DNA from: Candidatus Cloacimonadota bacterium
Lineage (GTDB): Bacteria; Cloacimonadota; Cloacimonadia; Cloacimonadales; Cloacimonadaceae
Assembly: GCA_020532085.1 (NCBI GenBank)
Contig: JAJBAV010000005.1
Location: forward strand, 29,930-93,929
Direction of reading: 5' to 3'
Length of the DNA stretch: 64,000 nucleotides
Below the pieces are notes generated by a model. It did no database searches and was not told the origin of the DNA. It saw only the letters and a list, made by a program, of their open reading frames with translations. Every line of letters begins with the position of its first letter. Within the stretch, counting starts at the first letter, position 1. Positions 1-8,020 of the stretch are shown in pieces. Position numbers and translations under genes: made by a program.

Positions 1-929
1 TCATCGATGCCCAGGGACACCAGGCTGATCGGCTGGCGCGCCATGCTGAGGCGGAAAAGGTCCTGATATTCAGCATCCGGGGCGAAGACGAGGTCGTCGA
101 GGATGCTGTTCACCATGATCCCCAAAGCCATTTTAGCGGTGGCCGGTTCCTTGACCATGCGGGTGAGGATGCTGAATTCCGGGCGCGAACCTTTCTGGGT
201 GAAGCAATCCGCCACGGAACTGGCGTCGATCAGAAAATCCGGCTCCACCACGATCTGGGTGGTAGGATTGCTCTGGAACCACTGCGGGCGGCCGTTGATC
301 GGCGAAAGGTTCAGACAGTTGAGGGTGCAGAAGCGCCAAAGCACCTTGTTCAGCACGCTCCACTGCCTGCCGTCGCCTCCGAGGTCATTCAGCCAGATGG
401 TGCAATCTGCGCCGTCATCCCCGGTGGCGATGATCTTGAGCCCGCCCACCCGATCCGCCTTGCGGATCAGTTCCCAGCTCTGCGCCACACATTGGAAGCT
501 GTGTTTGGGCACATGGACCCCGATCCGGAAGGGTTCCGCGCCATGCTGTTCCAGCCAGGCGTCCGTCTCGCCATCCCGCAGGTCCGGAGCCAGCCACAGC
601 AGCAGTTCGCGGATGGCGTGCAGCGCGCTGGACCAGGTGCTCTGGCTCACCCGGTAGTCCTCTTCGTGCGCGGCTTTGTTGCAGGCGATGCGAAGTTGGT
701 TGAGTTGGGCGGAAAGCTCGGATGTGGCCTCCAGCCTTTCGTGCACAAACTGCATCCGGGCAAACAAACCGCTGAAACTGAGCTGGCTTTCGGCGCTGAG
801 CTTTTTGTAAACCCCCTCCATAAGTTGGCGCACCAGCACCAGCTTGTGCTTCAGCTCCGCCGGGTCCGCGATCAGTTCGCGCAGGCGTTCATAGGCCAAG
901 CTTACCTGTTCCGGGGCCAGAAGGCTCAT
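1..929 (-). CDS. N-terminal part of a large protein, possibly nuclease-helicase (partial)
   Basis: An open frame of about 309 codons begins with ATG at 929 (MSLLAPEQVSLAYERL) and runs off the left edge without a stop, so only the N-terminus is visible. Its start overlaps the stop of the upstream small membrane protein gene in an ATGA arrangement, as expected for an operon after ftsY. The first 130 residues are helical and include a segment (RIACNKAAHEEDYRVS) like the DUF4145-type domains found ahead of nucleases. Later residues (VVEPDFLIDASSVADCF, then a hydrophobic MVNSILDDLVF) remind me of the PD-(D/E)XK region of Bacteroidetes AAA/UvrD-like helicases. That assignment is recall, not a search; no helicase motif is inside the window. 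Confidence 0.6.
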   Translation of the reverse strand, partial: MSLLAPEQVSLAYERLRELIADPAELKHKLVLVRQLMEGVYKKLSAESQLSFSGLFARMQFVHERLEATSELSAQLNQLRIACNKAAHEEDYRVSQSTWSSALHAIRELLLWLAPDLRDGETDAWLEQHGAEPFRIGVHVPKHSFQCVAQSWELIRKADRVGGLKIIATGDDGADCTIWLNDLGGDGRQWSVLNKVLWRFCTLNCLNLSPINGRPQWFQSNPTTQIVVEPDFLIDASSVADCFTQKGSRPEFSILTRMVKEPATAKMALGIMVNSILDDLVFAPDAEYQDLFRLSMARQPISLVSLGID

Positions 930-1144
930 TTCTTCGCGCTTTTCCTCAAATAGGTGGCGCGCACCCAGCCCCAGTTCAGGATCAGGTGGAGAAGGCCGCC
1001 GGCCAGGAAGAGGATGCCGCTGATCAAGTGCAGTTTATACCAGGGATCGAGTTCTGTGATGAGATAACCCGAGAGGCCGATCAGAACCAGCAGCAAGAGC
1101 AGCAGCAGAATTGGATTGAGGATCTTGAGGGCTTTGGTCTTCAT
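926..1144 (-). CDS. Small two-helix membrane protein, DUF4405-like
   Basis: A 72-residue protein with two hydrophobic segments (about residues 9-28 and 38-60) and a basic C-terminal tail. The second segment starts and ends near histidines (LHLISGILFLAGGLLHLILN), a pattern seen in DUF4405-type cytochrome-like membrane proteins, where histidines may bind haem. Its start codon overlaps the ftsY stop (ATGA at 1141-1144), and its own stop overlaps the start of the next gene, so all three are probably translationally coupled. The exact role is unknown. Confidence 0.75.
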   Translation of the reverse strand: MKTKALKILNPILLLLLLLVLIGLSGYLITELDPWYKLHLISGILFLAGGLLHLILNWGWVRATYLRKSAKK

Positions 1145-2091
1145 GCGTTTTCTCCTGTTTCTTCGGAATTGCTGAAAAAGGCCTGGACAAAGGCGTTCAC
1201 ATCGAAAACCTCCAGGTCGCCGATGCCTTCACCCACGCCGATGAAGCGCACCGGCAGGTCCAGATTGTGTTTCAGGTTAAAGATGATGCCGCCTTTGGAA
1301 GTGCCGTCGTATTTGCTGAGCACCAGGCCGGTGAGCGCCATCGCCTGGTGGAATTTGGTGGCCTGCGAGATCGCGTTCTGGCCGGTGGTGGCGTCCACCA
1401 CCAGCAAGGCCTGATGTGGGGCTTCCGGGATCAGCTTCTTGATGGTGCGGTCGATCTTGGTAAGTTCCTTCATCAGGTTTTCCCGCGTGTGCTGGCGTCC
1501 GGCGGTGTCGATGAGCACCACGTCATAGCTTTTGGCGAGGGCGGAGGAGATGCCGTCGTAGATCACGGAGGCCGGATCGGCATCCTGCTGAGACCTGATC
1601 AGAGTGGCCCCGGCGCGCTCGGTCCAGATGGCCAGCTGTTCAATGGCCGCCGCGCGAAAAGTGTCACCAGCTATCACCATCACATGTTTCCCGGCTTTGC
1701 CCAGGGCGTCGGCGATCTTGCCGATGCTGGTGGTCTTCCCCACTCCGTTCACGCCCACGAACACGATTATATACGGCTTGCGGTCGATCTCGTCGAAGAG
1801 GCTCACCGCTTCGGCGTAATCCTGAACCAGAATGCTTTCCATGATCTCCTGCAGGGCTGTCTGAACTTCGGCTGCTTCAGTGATGCGGTCGATCCTGACG
1901 CGTTCGGTGAGGCGTTCCATGATCACACCGGTCATTTCCACCCCGGTGTCGCATTTGAGCAGGATCTCCTCGATCTGCTCCATCAATTCGTCGTCCACCT
2001 TGCCGCGCAGGCTTACCGCTTCCGCGATCTTGCCCAGAAAACCGCTTTTGGTGCGGGCAAGTTTTTTCCTCAAATTGCTGATGAGGCCCAT
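1141..2091 (-). CDS. ftsY: Signal recognition particle receptor FtsY
   Basis: FtsY is the membrane-associated GTPase that receives ribosome-nascent chain complexes from the SRP for co-translational membrane insertion. The 316-residue product has a short basic N-terminus, the four-helix N domain (to about residue 95) and the NG GTPase core: GVNGVGKTTSIGKIA P-loop, DTFRAAAIEQL, DTAGR, LSKYDGTSKGG and the closing FIGVGEGIGDL. The acidic A domain of E. coli FtsY is absent, as in many bacteria. I start it at 2091 (MGLISNLRKK) because TTGGAG sits just upstream; the frame stays open to 2178 but that stretch has no family similarity. First gene of a minus-strand operon. Confidence 0.96.
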   Translation of the reverse strand: MGLISNLRKKLARTKSGFLGKIAEAVSLRGKVDDELMEQIEEILLKCDTGVEMTGVIMERLTERVRIDRITEAAEVQTALQEIMESILVQDYAEAVSLFDEIDRKPYIIVFVGVNGVGKTTSIGKIADALGKAGKHVMVIAGDTFRAAAIEQLAIWTERAGATLIRSQQDADPASVIYDGISSALAKSYDVVLIDTAGRQHTRENLMKELTKIDRTIKKLIPEAPHQALLVVDATTGQNAISQATKFHQAMALTGLVLSKYDGTSKGGIIFNLKHNLDLPVRFIGVGEGIGDLEVFDVNAFVQAFFSNSEETGENA

Positions 2092-2184
2092 TGTATTTCT
2101 CCAATAAGTTTCAAAATCCTGAACCTTTCCAACCCGCAAGCAAGCTCCGGAAAGGCGCTCAGACGCCGTTTGCCACATTTGTGA

Positions 2185-2212
2185 TTGACACCAGCGCCGC
2201 TTGCCACAAAAT
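2185..2212 (+). promoter_or_regulatory. Candidate sigma-70 type promoter
   Basis: TTGACA at 2185-2190 is a perfect -35 element, followed after 16 bp by CAAAAT (2207-2212), which matches 4 of 6 bases of the -10 consensus. It lies in the gap between the divergent ftsY and the membrane protein gene that starts at 2256, and points toward the latter. Prediction from sequence only. Confidence 0.4.
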
Positions 2213-2255
2213 AGTCCCTTTGCTACAAGTCAATAAAAATCTACGCGAGGCCCCG

Positions 2256-2939
2256 ATGAACAACGCAAAATTCAAGCCTGTGATGCTGCTTGCCCTGCTG
2301 TTTCCGCTGCTGGGCGCGGTTTTGGGCTACATGCTTTCCGGCACCACCACCCAGCCGGACTCCGCCACCGTGAGTTCCCTTCCCACCGACAAACCGGAGG
2401 ATGCGGTCGTGATCCTTAGCCCGGAAGATCAGCTGCCGGAAAAGGAAACGAGAACGCCGGGAAGTTTGGAACTGGGCATCTACCTGGCCCTGATCTGCGG
2501 AGCGGCGGCCTTGCTGTATCAATATCTGAACAGCCATCTGGCCTGGGTGGCGGTCATCCTGCTGGCCCTGGCCTTCGCGCTGCTGTTTCAGGATACCATC
2601 GGCCTGCCCCTCACCAGCTTTTTCCTGATCAACCTGGCCCTGGGCGTGATGCTTACCCTGATGGTGAAACTCATCTTTTTCCACCGGGCGCTGATCCGAT
2701 GGCGCATGATCCTCACTTCCCTGCTGGGAGCGGGATTGATCGCGCTCTATTTCCGCGGGCTCTTCTGGCTTACCAAAACTGAGTTCGGCAAAGGATACTG
2801 GAGCGGTTTCTACGTGAGCGGCTTGCTTCTCTTCGTGTTCATCGCCTTTGGGCTTTCCCTGGCGGACCTGACCATCCAGCGTGCCGAGCTCGCGCAATTG
2901 CAGGCCAGCCGCCCCGTTGACGAGGATGAGGATGCTTGA
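2256..2939 (+). CDS. Multi-pass inner membrane protein of unknown function
   Basis: A 227-residue protein with about six predicted transmembrane helices: one near the N-terminus (MLLALLFPLLGAVLGYML), a Ser/Thr/Pro- and acid-rich loop of about 50 residues, then five closely spaced helices, ending in an acidic tail (VDEDEDA). I start it at the ATG at 2256, which has a GCGAGG site six bases upstream; the open frame extends upstream to 2091 without membrane or family features. It overlaps trmB by a few bases, suggesting coupling. I do not recognise the family. Confidence 0.8.
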   Translation: MNNAKFKPVMLLALLFPLLGAVLGYMLSGTTTQPDSATVSSLPTDKPEDAVVILSPEDQLPEKETRTPGSLELGIYLALICGAAALLYQYLNSHLAWVAVILLALAFALLFQDTIGLPLTSFFLINLALGVMLTLMVKLIFFHRALIRWRMILTSLLGAGLIALYFRGLFWLTKTEFGKGYWSGFYVSGLLLFVFIAFGLSLADLTIQRAELAQLQASRPVDEDEDA

Positions 2940-3540
2940 AGACCGGGAATTCTTCGTTCTGGAAACGCCGGAAGGCATCTTGGACGCGGAAACTGTATTT
3001 GGCAACCGCCATCCGCTGCACATCGAGATCGGCTCCGGCAAGGGAGAATTCCTCTCCCAATACGCGCCGCTGCATCCGGACTGGAATTTCCTCGGCTTCG
3101 AACTGGCCGAGAAACGCATCCGCAACATCCTCAAGAAGCTTTCCCCGGAAAGGCATGCCAACGTGCGGCTGCTCCGCCTGAGAGTGGATGCCGGCATCGC
3201 GGAGCTGTTGCCTCCGGTTTCCGTGCAGAGCGTGTACATCCAGCATCCGGACCCCTGGCCCAAACGCCGGCATTTCAAGCGCCGCCTCTTCCAGCCGGAG
3301 TTTCTGGCCGCCCTGGCCACGGTGATGGAGCCGGAGGCCCAGCTGCACGTGGCCACCGACCATGAGGAATACGCCCACTGGATCGCGGACCTGCTGGTAA
3401 GGCAGCCGGAATTCGTTTCCCTGCAGCCCAAACCGATCCTCAGCACACCCAGCCTCCAGGACCACGTGAGCACCTGGTACGAGATCGAACAGCGCCGCCA
3501 GGGTTTCGAACCCCATTATCTGCTTTTCCAACGCGTCTGA
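2932..3540 (+). CDS. trmB: tRNA (guanine-N7-)-methyltransferase
   Basis: TrmB methylates G46 in the variable loop of tRNA using S-adenosylmethionine. The 202-residue product shows the SAM-binding motif IEIGSGKGEFL near residue 36, the family signature YIQHPDPWPKRRHFKRRLF in the middle, and VATDHEEYAHW further on. The ATG at 2932 has GAGG six bases upstream and overlaps the stop of the preceding gene; an ATG at 2926 is the alternative. Together with dus, 13 bp downstream, it forms a small tRNA-modification unit. Confidence 0.95.
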   Translation: MLEDREFFVLETPEGILDAETVFGNRHPLHIEIGSGKGEFLSQYAPLHPDWNFLGFELAEKRIRNILKKLSPERHANVRLLRLRVDAGIAELLPPVSVQSVYIQHPDPWPKRRHFKRRLFQPEFLAALATVMEPEAQLHVATDHEEYAHWIADLLVRQPEFVSLQPKPILSTPSLQDHVSTWYEIEQRRQGFEPHYLLFQRV

Positions 3541-3553
3541 GCCACTTCCCACC

Positions 3554-4525
3554 ATGATCAGCCTCGCCGAACTCACCCAGCGCAAACTCTGGCTGGCCCC
3601 CCTGGCCGGCTACACGGACAGCGCTTTCCGCCAACTCTGCAAGCAAGGCGGCGCCGAGGTGCTGGTGAGCGAAATGGTGAGCGCCGACGGTCTCATCCGT
3701 GATTCCCAAAAAACCGTGCAATTCATCCGCTTTGAAGAAGCTGAACGGCCTTTCGGGATCCAGATCTTCGGCTCGGAGCCAGCGGTGCTGGCCAGGGGCG
3801 CGGAATTCTGCCTGCGCTTCCAGCCGGATTTTATCGACATCAATATGGGCTGCCCGGTGAAAAAAGTGGTCAAACGTGGGGCCGGATCCGCCCTGATGAA
3901 TGATCCCGCAAGGGCTTCAGCGATCGTGAAAGAGGTAAGCGCGGCAGTGCGTGGCAGCTGCCTGCTGGGAGTGAAATTCCGCAGCGGCTGGAACTCCGAC
4001 AGTCTCAGTTTCCTAGGATTCGGCCAGCTGCTCGAAGCGGCCGGCGCGGATTTTCTCTGCCTCCATGCCCGCACCCAGGCCCAGATGTTCTCCGGCCAGG
4101 CGGATTGGGCCCACATCGCAGAACTGAAGAAATATCTGAGTGTCCCCCTGATCGGCAACGGGGATATCCACAGCCCCGAGGACGCGGCCAAAATGCTGGC
4201 TGAAACAAACTGCGATTCTGTGATGATCGGCCGCGGGGCTTTGGGCCGGCCCTGGATCTTCGCCCAGATCCGCCAGCTCTGGGATGGAGGCGATTACCGC
4301 CCTGCAACCCGCGATCTGCTTTTGCAAACCATCTTCAGCCACATCGACCTCGCGCTCCGCTACAAACCGGAACGGGTGGTGAACAAGGAAATGCGCTCGC
4401 AGCTTTGCTTTTACACGAAGGGATTGGTCGGCAGCGCGGAATTGCGCCAGAAGATAAACCGGGCGGAAAGCACGGCTGAAATCAAAGAGCTGGTGTTGGC
4501 CAGCGAAGCTTTCAGACTGCTTTAA
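3554..4525 (+). CDS. tRNA-dihydrouridine synthase (DusB-like)
   Basis: Dus enzymes are FMN-dependent reductases that convert uridine to dihydrouridine in tRNA D-loops. The 323-residue product carries the N-terminal flavin-site motif LAPLAGYTDSAFR, the active-site signature DINMGCPVKKVVKRGAG with the catalytic cysteine at residue 100, the HARTQ motif, and GNGDIHSPEDA / MIGRGALGRPWIF for FMN phosphate binding. Length and motifs fit DusB best, but the subfamily is not certain. It converges on ndk with only 8 bp between the two stops; a short CGGCT-AGCCG hairpin lies there, without a T-run. Confidence 0.94.
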   Translation: MISLAELTQRKLWLAPLAGYTDSAFRQLCKQGGAEVLVSEMVSADGLIRDSQKTVQFIRFEEAERPFGIQIFGSEPAVLARGAEFCLRFQPDFIDINMGCPVKKVVKRGAGSALMNDPARASAIVKEVSAAVRGSCLLGVKFRSGWNSDSLSFLGFGQLLEAAGADFLCLHARTQAQMFSGQADWAHIAELKKYLSVPLIGNGDIHSPEDAAKMLAETNCDSVMIGRGALGRPWIFAQIRQLWDGGDYRPATRDLLLQTIFSHIDLALRYKPERVVNKEMRSQLCFYTKGLVGSAELRQKINRAESTAEIKELVLASEAFRLL

Positions 4526-4533
4526 ACCGGCTT

Positions 4534-4935
4534 TCAGCCGAAGATCAGACCCGTCTCCCGCTCCGCGTTGGCCAGGCTGTCCGAGGCGTGGACAGCGTTT
4601 TCGGTGACCCCTTCGGCGTAGAGGTCACGAATGGTTCCCGGCTTGCGGAGGCCGGGGTCAACCTCGCCGATCAGTTCCCTCAGCTCCTCCACAGCATTTT
4701 CCTTTTCCAGAAGCAGGGCGACGGTGGGAGCGGAACACATGAAGGCCACCAGGCGTTCGAAAAACTCCTTGCCTTTGTGAATGTCGTAGAAAACGGCCGC
4801 GGATGCAGGCGTGAATTGAAACTCCTTCATCCGCAGCAATTTGAATCCCGCTTCCTCCAGGATGGAAATGATGTGCCCCACATGGTGGTTCCTGAATGCG
4901 TTGGGCTTGATCAGCAATAGGGTCTGTTGGATCAT
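4534..4935 (-). CDS. ndk: Nucleoside diphosphate kinase
   Basis: Ndk transfers the gamma-phosphate between nucleoside tri- and diphosphates through a phosphohistidine. The 133-residue product begins with LLLIKPNAFRNHHVG (the KPNA motif) and has the active-site histidine in ENAVHASDS, after PGTIRDLYA. It is slightly shorter than typical bacterial enzymes (about 140) and its central region is divergent, but the catalytic residues are present. The start overlaps the stop of the preceding small gene (ATGA at 4932-4935), so translation is probably coupled. Confidence 0.95.
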   Translation of the reverse strand: MIQQTLLLIKPNAFRNHHVGHIISILEEAGFKLLRMKEFQFTPASAAVFYDIHKGKEFFERLVAFMCSAPTVALLLEKENAVEELRELIGEVDPGLRKPGTIRDLYAEGVTENAVHASDSLANAERETGLIFG

Positions 4936-5255
4936 CTGGAGCTATAGACTGTCTCGATGTAATCCAGAGCGGCCACTTTGATGGCGATGTCGCGGTTGAG
5001 CACTCTGCTCATTTTCACTTTGTGCATCAGGATATCGGTCCAGATCTCGTAGATCTCCCCAGGCTTGAATTCCACAGTGGTGTACTGTTTCAGCATGTCC
5101 TGGTAAAACTCGTCGCGGTCGGCATCGACCCTGGCGATGACAAGCTTCTGGCTGTCGTTGCAGATGTCGTATTCCTTGTAGCGGATGTCCACGACGGCAT
5201 AACCGAGCTTGAGCAGATTCTCGTAATTGACCTGAAAGTCTTCGAAGTTGGCCAT
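4932..5255 (-). CDS. Small conserved-looking protein of unknown function upstream of ndk
   Basis: A 107-residue soluble, slightly acidic protein beginning MANFEDFQVNYENLLKLGY. The ATG at 5255 is chosen because GGAGAG lies seven bases upstream; the frame stays open to 5366 but that extension is low quality. No signal peptide, membrane segment or cofactor motif is visible. Its stop is fused to the ndk start, so it is likely made in step with Ndk. I do not recognise the family. Confidence 0.75.
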   Translation of the reverse strand: MANFEDFQVNYENLLKLGYAVVDIRYKEYDICNDSQKLVIARVDADRDEFYQDMLKQYTTVEFKPGEIYEIWTDILMHKVKMSRVLNRDIAIKVAALDYIETVYSSR

Positions 5256-5449
5256 TTTATCTCTCCAGTGTTTATTTTCTCGACAAAAACAGGGGTCCCT
5301 GTATTCTGGTGTCCACGCTTTCGGGGAAAAGCTAAAAGTCAAGCAAAAACTGCCGGCTGCAGCCACCCGGAGGCCGCGGAAAAGGTTGAACGCCTTGATC
5401 CGCCAAGATTTGAGGAATTTTCACCAAGCCCAAAATGAGGACCCAAGAG

Positions 5450-7453
5450 ATGGGAATCTTTAAACTGCAGACCGATTACCAGCCCAGCGGCGACCAGCCG
5501 GAAGCGATCGCCGAACTTGAGGCTGGGATCCGCTCCGGAAAACGCTTTCAGGTGCTTCTCGGCGTTACCGGAAGCGGCAAGACCTTCACCATTGCCAATG
5601 TGATCGCCCGGCTCGACCGGCCCGTGCTGGTGCTTTCCCACAACAAAACCCTCGCCGCCCAGCTCTACGGCGAGCTGAAACAGCTGTTTCCGGACAACGC
5701 GGTGGAGTATTTCATCAGCTATTACGACTACTATCAGCCCGAGGCCTACATTCCCGGCAAGGACATCTACATCGAAAAAGACTCCGACATCAACGCCCAG
5801 ATCGAAAAGCTGCGCCTCCGCGCCACCATGAGCCTGATGGAGCGGCGCGACGTGATCATCGTGGCCTCTGTTTCCTGCATCTACGGGCTGGGCGTGCCGG
5901 AGGAATACCGCGAGGCCCTCATCCGCCTGGAAACAGGGATGAAGATGGACCGCGAGGAACTGCTGGCCAAGCTGGTGACGGCCCACTACAGCCGCAACGA
6001 CATCGCCTTCGAGCGTGGCGCCTTCAGGGTGCGGGGCGACATTGTGGATATCTATCCCGCCTATCTGGAACACTGCCTGCGGGTGGAATTCTTCGGTGAC
6101 GAGATCAACCGCCTGGAAAAGCTGCATCCCATTTCCTACCAGAGCCTGGGCGAGGTTTCCCAATATCCCGTCTATCCCGCCATCCACTTCATCATGAGCC
6201 AGGAAAAGCTGAACCAGGCCCTGGGCTCCATCGAAAACGAGATGAACGAACGCGTGGCCTGGTATCTGGCCAATCAGCGCTACGTGGAGGCCGACCGGCT
6301 GCAATCCCGCACCAAGTTCGACCTCGAGATGCTGGCTGAACTGGGCTTCTGCTCCGGCATCGAAAACTACACCCGCCATCTCACCGGGGCCAAACCCGGA
6401 GAGCCCCCCAATTGCCTGCTGGACTACTTTCCCGAGGATTTCCTCTTCATCATCGACGAATCCCACGTCTCCATCCCCCAGGTGCACGGCATGTACGGCG
6501 GCGACTACACCCGCAAGAAAAACCTTGTTGACTACGGCTTCCGGCTGCCCTCCGCCTTCGACAACCGTCCCCTGCGCTTCGAAGAGTTTGAAAGCTATAT
6601 GCGCAGCGTGATCTTCGTTTCGGCCACTCCCGCAGATTACGAACTGGAACTCACCAGCGGCGAGATCGTGGAACAAGTGATCCGCCCCACCGGCCTGCTG
6701 GATCCCGAAATTGAGATCAAACCCATCCGCAACCAGGTGGACGACCTCATCACCCAGATCCGCCAGCGCATCGCCAAAAACCACAAAGTGCTGGTGATGA
6801 CCCTCACCAAACGCATGAGCGAGGACCTCAGCGTTTACCTTCAGAACGCCGGCATCAAGGCCAAATACCTGCACAGCGACATCGATTCCATCGAACGCGC
6901 CCAGATCATCCGCGCCCTCCGCCTCGGGGAATACGACGTGATCGTGGGCGTGAACCTCCTCCGCGAGGGCCTCGACCTTCCCGAAGTTTCGCTGGTGGCA
7001 ATCCTCGATGCCGATAAAACCGGCTTCCTCCGCTCCGCCCGCTCCCTCATCCAGATCTCCGGACGCGCCGCCCGCAACGTTGACGGCAAGGTGGTGCTCT
7101 ACGCCGACGAGATCACCGACGCTATCCAGACCACCCTGAACGAGACCAACCGCCGCCGCGCCAAACAGCTCAGCTACAACCAGGAACACGGCATCACGCC
7201 TCAAAGCATCAGCAAAACCATCGACCAGATCATGCAGTCCACCGCCATCGCCGAAGGCTATGCCTCCATCGATAAAGATGAGCCCAAAGAGGAAAAACCC
7301 GACAAAGAGGATTTCTACCAGTATCTGGAACTGGACAACCGCGACAAGCTGCTGGACCTGCTGAAGAAAGAGATGAAGCGCGCCGCTTCCCGCCTCGATT
7401 TCGAACGCGCCGCCGAACTGCGCGACAAGATCTCGGAACTGGAGAAAAAGTGA
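5450..7453 (+). CDS. uvrB: Excinuclease ABC subunit B
   Basis: UvrB is the DNA-damage verification helicase of nucleotide excision repair; UvrA loads it and UvrC is recruited to it. The 667-residue product shows Walker A GVTGSGKTFTIANV, the beta-hairpin region YYDYYQPEAYIP that clamps the damaged strand, the DESHVSIPQ Walker B motif, helicase motifs V-VI (VNLLREGLDLPE and QISGRAARN), and the C-terminal UVR motif (residues about 630-665) that binds UvrC. The ATG at 5450 gives the usual MxxFxLxxDYQPSGDQP start and has GAGG nine bases upstream; ATG 5435 is an alternative. It appears monocistronic. Confidence 0.97.
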   Translation: MGIFKLQTDYQPSGDQPEAIAELEAGIRSGKRFQVLLGVTGSGKTFTIANVIARLDRPVLVLSHNKTLAAQLYGELKQLFPDNAVEYFISYYDYYQPEAYIPGKDIYIEKDSDINAQIEKLRLRATMSLMERRDVIIVASVSCIYGLGVPEEYREALIRLETGMKMDREELLAKLVTAHYSRNDIAFERGAFRVRGDIVDIYPAYLEHCLRVEFFGDEINRLEKLHPISYQSLGEVSQYPVYPAIHFIMSQEKLNQALGSIENEMNERVAWYLANQRYVEADRLQSRTKFDLEMLAELGFCSGIENYTRHLTGAKPGEPPNCLLDYFPEDFLFIIDESHVSIPQVHGMYGGDYTRKKNLVDYGFRLPSAFDNRPLRFEEFESYMRSVIFVSATPADYELELTSGEIVEQVIRPTGLLDPEIEIKPIRNQVDDLITQIRQRIAKNHKVLVMTLTKRMSEDLSVYLQNAGIKAKYLHSDIDSIERAQIIRALRLGEYDVIVGVNLLREGLDLPEVSLVAILDADKTGFLRSARSLIQISGRAARNVDGKVVLYADEITDAIQTTLNETNRRRAKQLSYNQEHGITPQSISKTIDQIMQSTAIAEGYASIDKDEPKEEKPDKEDFYQYLELDNRDKLLDLLKKEMKRAASRLDFERAAELRDKISELEKK

Positions 7454-7567
7454 GGCTCTCTTTCAAACCGAGTAGGTGATGACCGGAGAAACCCCCTCGA
7501 CAGAGGGGTGCAGGACCATAGGCGGGATTGTTCCTTCGGGATAAGTTCATAACGGGTTGCCCTTTTC

Positions 7568-7760
7568 ACCCACCGCAATGCCCTGTCAGTAACGCCCTGA
7601 GCGTTCGCGTCCATCCCCCTCCCCCGCCTCCCGCCTGATCTTCGCATCAAACGCGGCTATCAGGCGGGAGGCGCGCCCGGGACCAGGGATGGTGCCTTCT
7701 GAGCCAGACGGAAGCGCTCCGCTGCTCCACAAGGTCGCCGGCAACTTCACAACTCCGCCA
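7568..7760 (+). repeat. Dispersed intergenic repeat A, copy 1
   Basis: This stretch closely matches 18248-18430, in the same orientation, over at least 120 bp (for example ATCAAACGCGGCTAT and GGCGGGAGGCGCG are shared). It contains a perfect 11-bp stem, TCCCGCCTGAT pairing with ATCAGGCGGGA, around the conserved loop. Both copies sit in long gaps at the 3' end of a gene. Likely a non-autonomous repetitive element; function unknown. Confidence 0.8.
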
Positions 7761-7894
7761 TTACTTGACGCCACGGGCTGGCCCACCCGGTTTGCAAAGA
7801 GCCTTGCTTGATCAGCCTGGATCAGGGGAGTAGAAAATTGCCACTACCAAGCCGGGAGCGGTCAAACTACGTAACTGACTCCCCCTTTCCCCTC

Positions 7895-8000
7895 TCCCAT
7901 TCACATCCCATTCACTTCCCGCTTAGTTCCCATCCAGCCATTGGGAACTAAGCGGGATGCTACTCGGATGTGAGTAGGTTGGGGTAAAGGGCGGGTCCGG
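7895..8000. repeat. Dispersed intergenic repeat B, copy 1, with 16-bp perfect hairpin
   Basis: The core is a perfect 16-bp inverted repeat, 7917-7932 (TCCCGCTTAGTTCCCA) pairing with 7942-7957, with a 9-nt loop. Flanking bases resemble 34265-34372, which holds a similar but imperfect stem followed by the same GGGGT-AAGGGCGGG-like tail. No T-run follows on either strand, so it is not a typical terminator. Confidence 0.75.
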
Positions 8001-8020
8001 GCGAAAAAAAGTATTTATGA

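Larger units (their letters stand above)
7454..8020. other. Non-coding gap between uvrB and the patatin gene
   Basis: No convincing gene in these 567 bp between two converging genes. It holds a small hairpin just after uvrB (CCCCTC 7493-7498 with GAGGGG 7503-7508) and one copy of each of two dispersed hairpin repeats, listed separately (7568-7760 and 7895-8000). Open frames here are short and have no ribosome site or recognisable product. Confidence 0.7.

Noticed and set aside
2091..2255. Upstream extension of the membrane protein gene to 2091
   Set aside because: The extension overlaps the ftsY start region and candidate promoter, has no ribosome site, and the ATG at 2256 has GCGAGG.
5339..7204. 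Open frame of about 620 codons antisense to uvrB
   Set aside because: It is a shadow: composition is low-complexity (Gly, Val, His, Asp-rich) and follows the codon pattern of uvrB, with no ribosome site or family motif.
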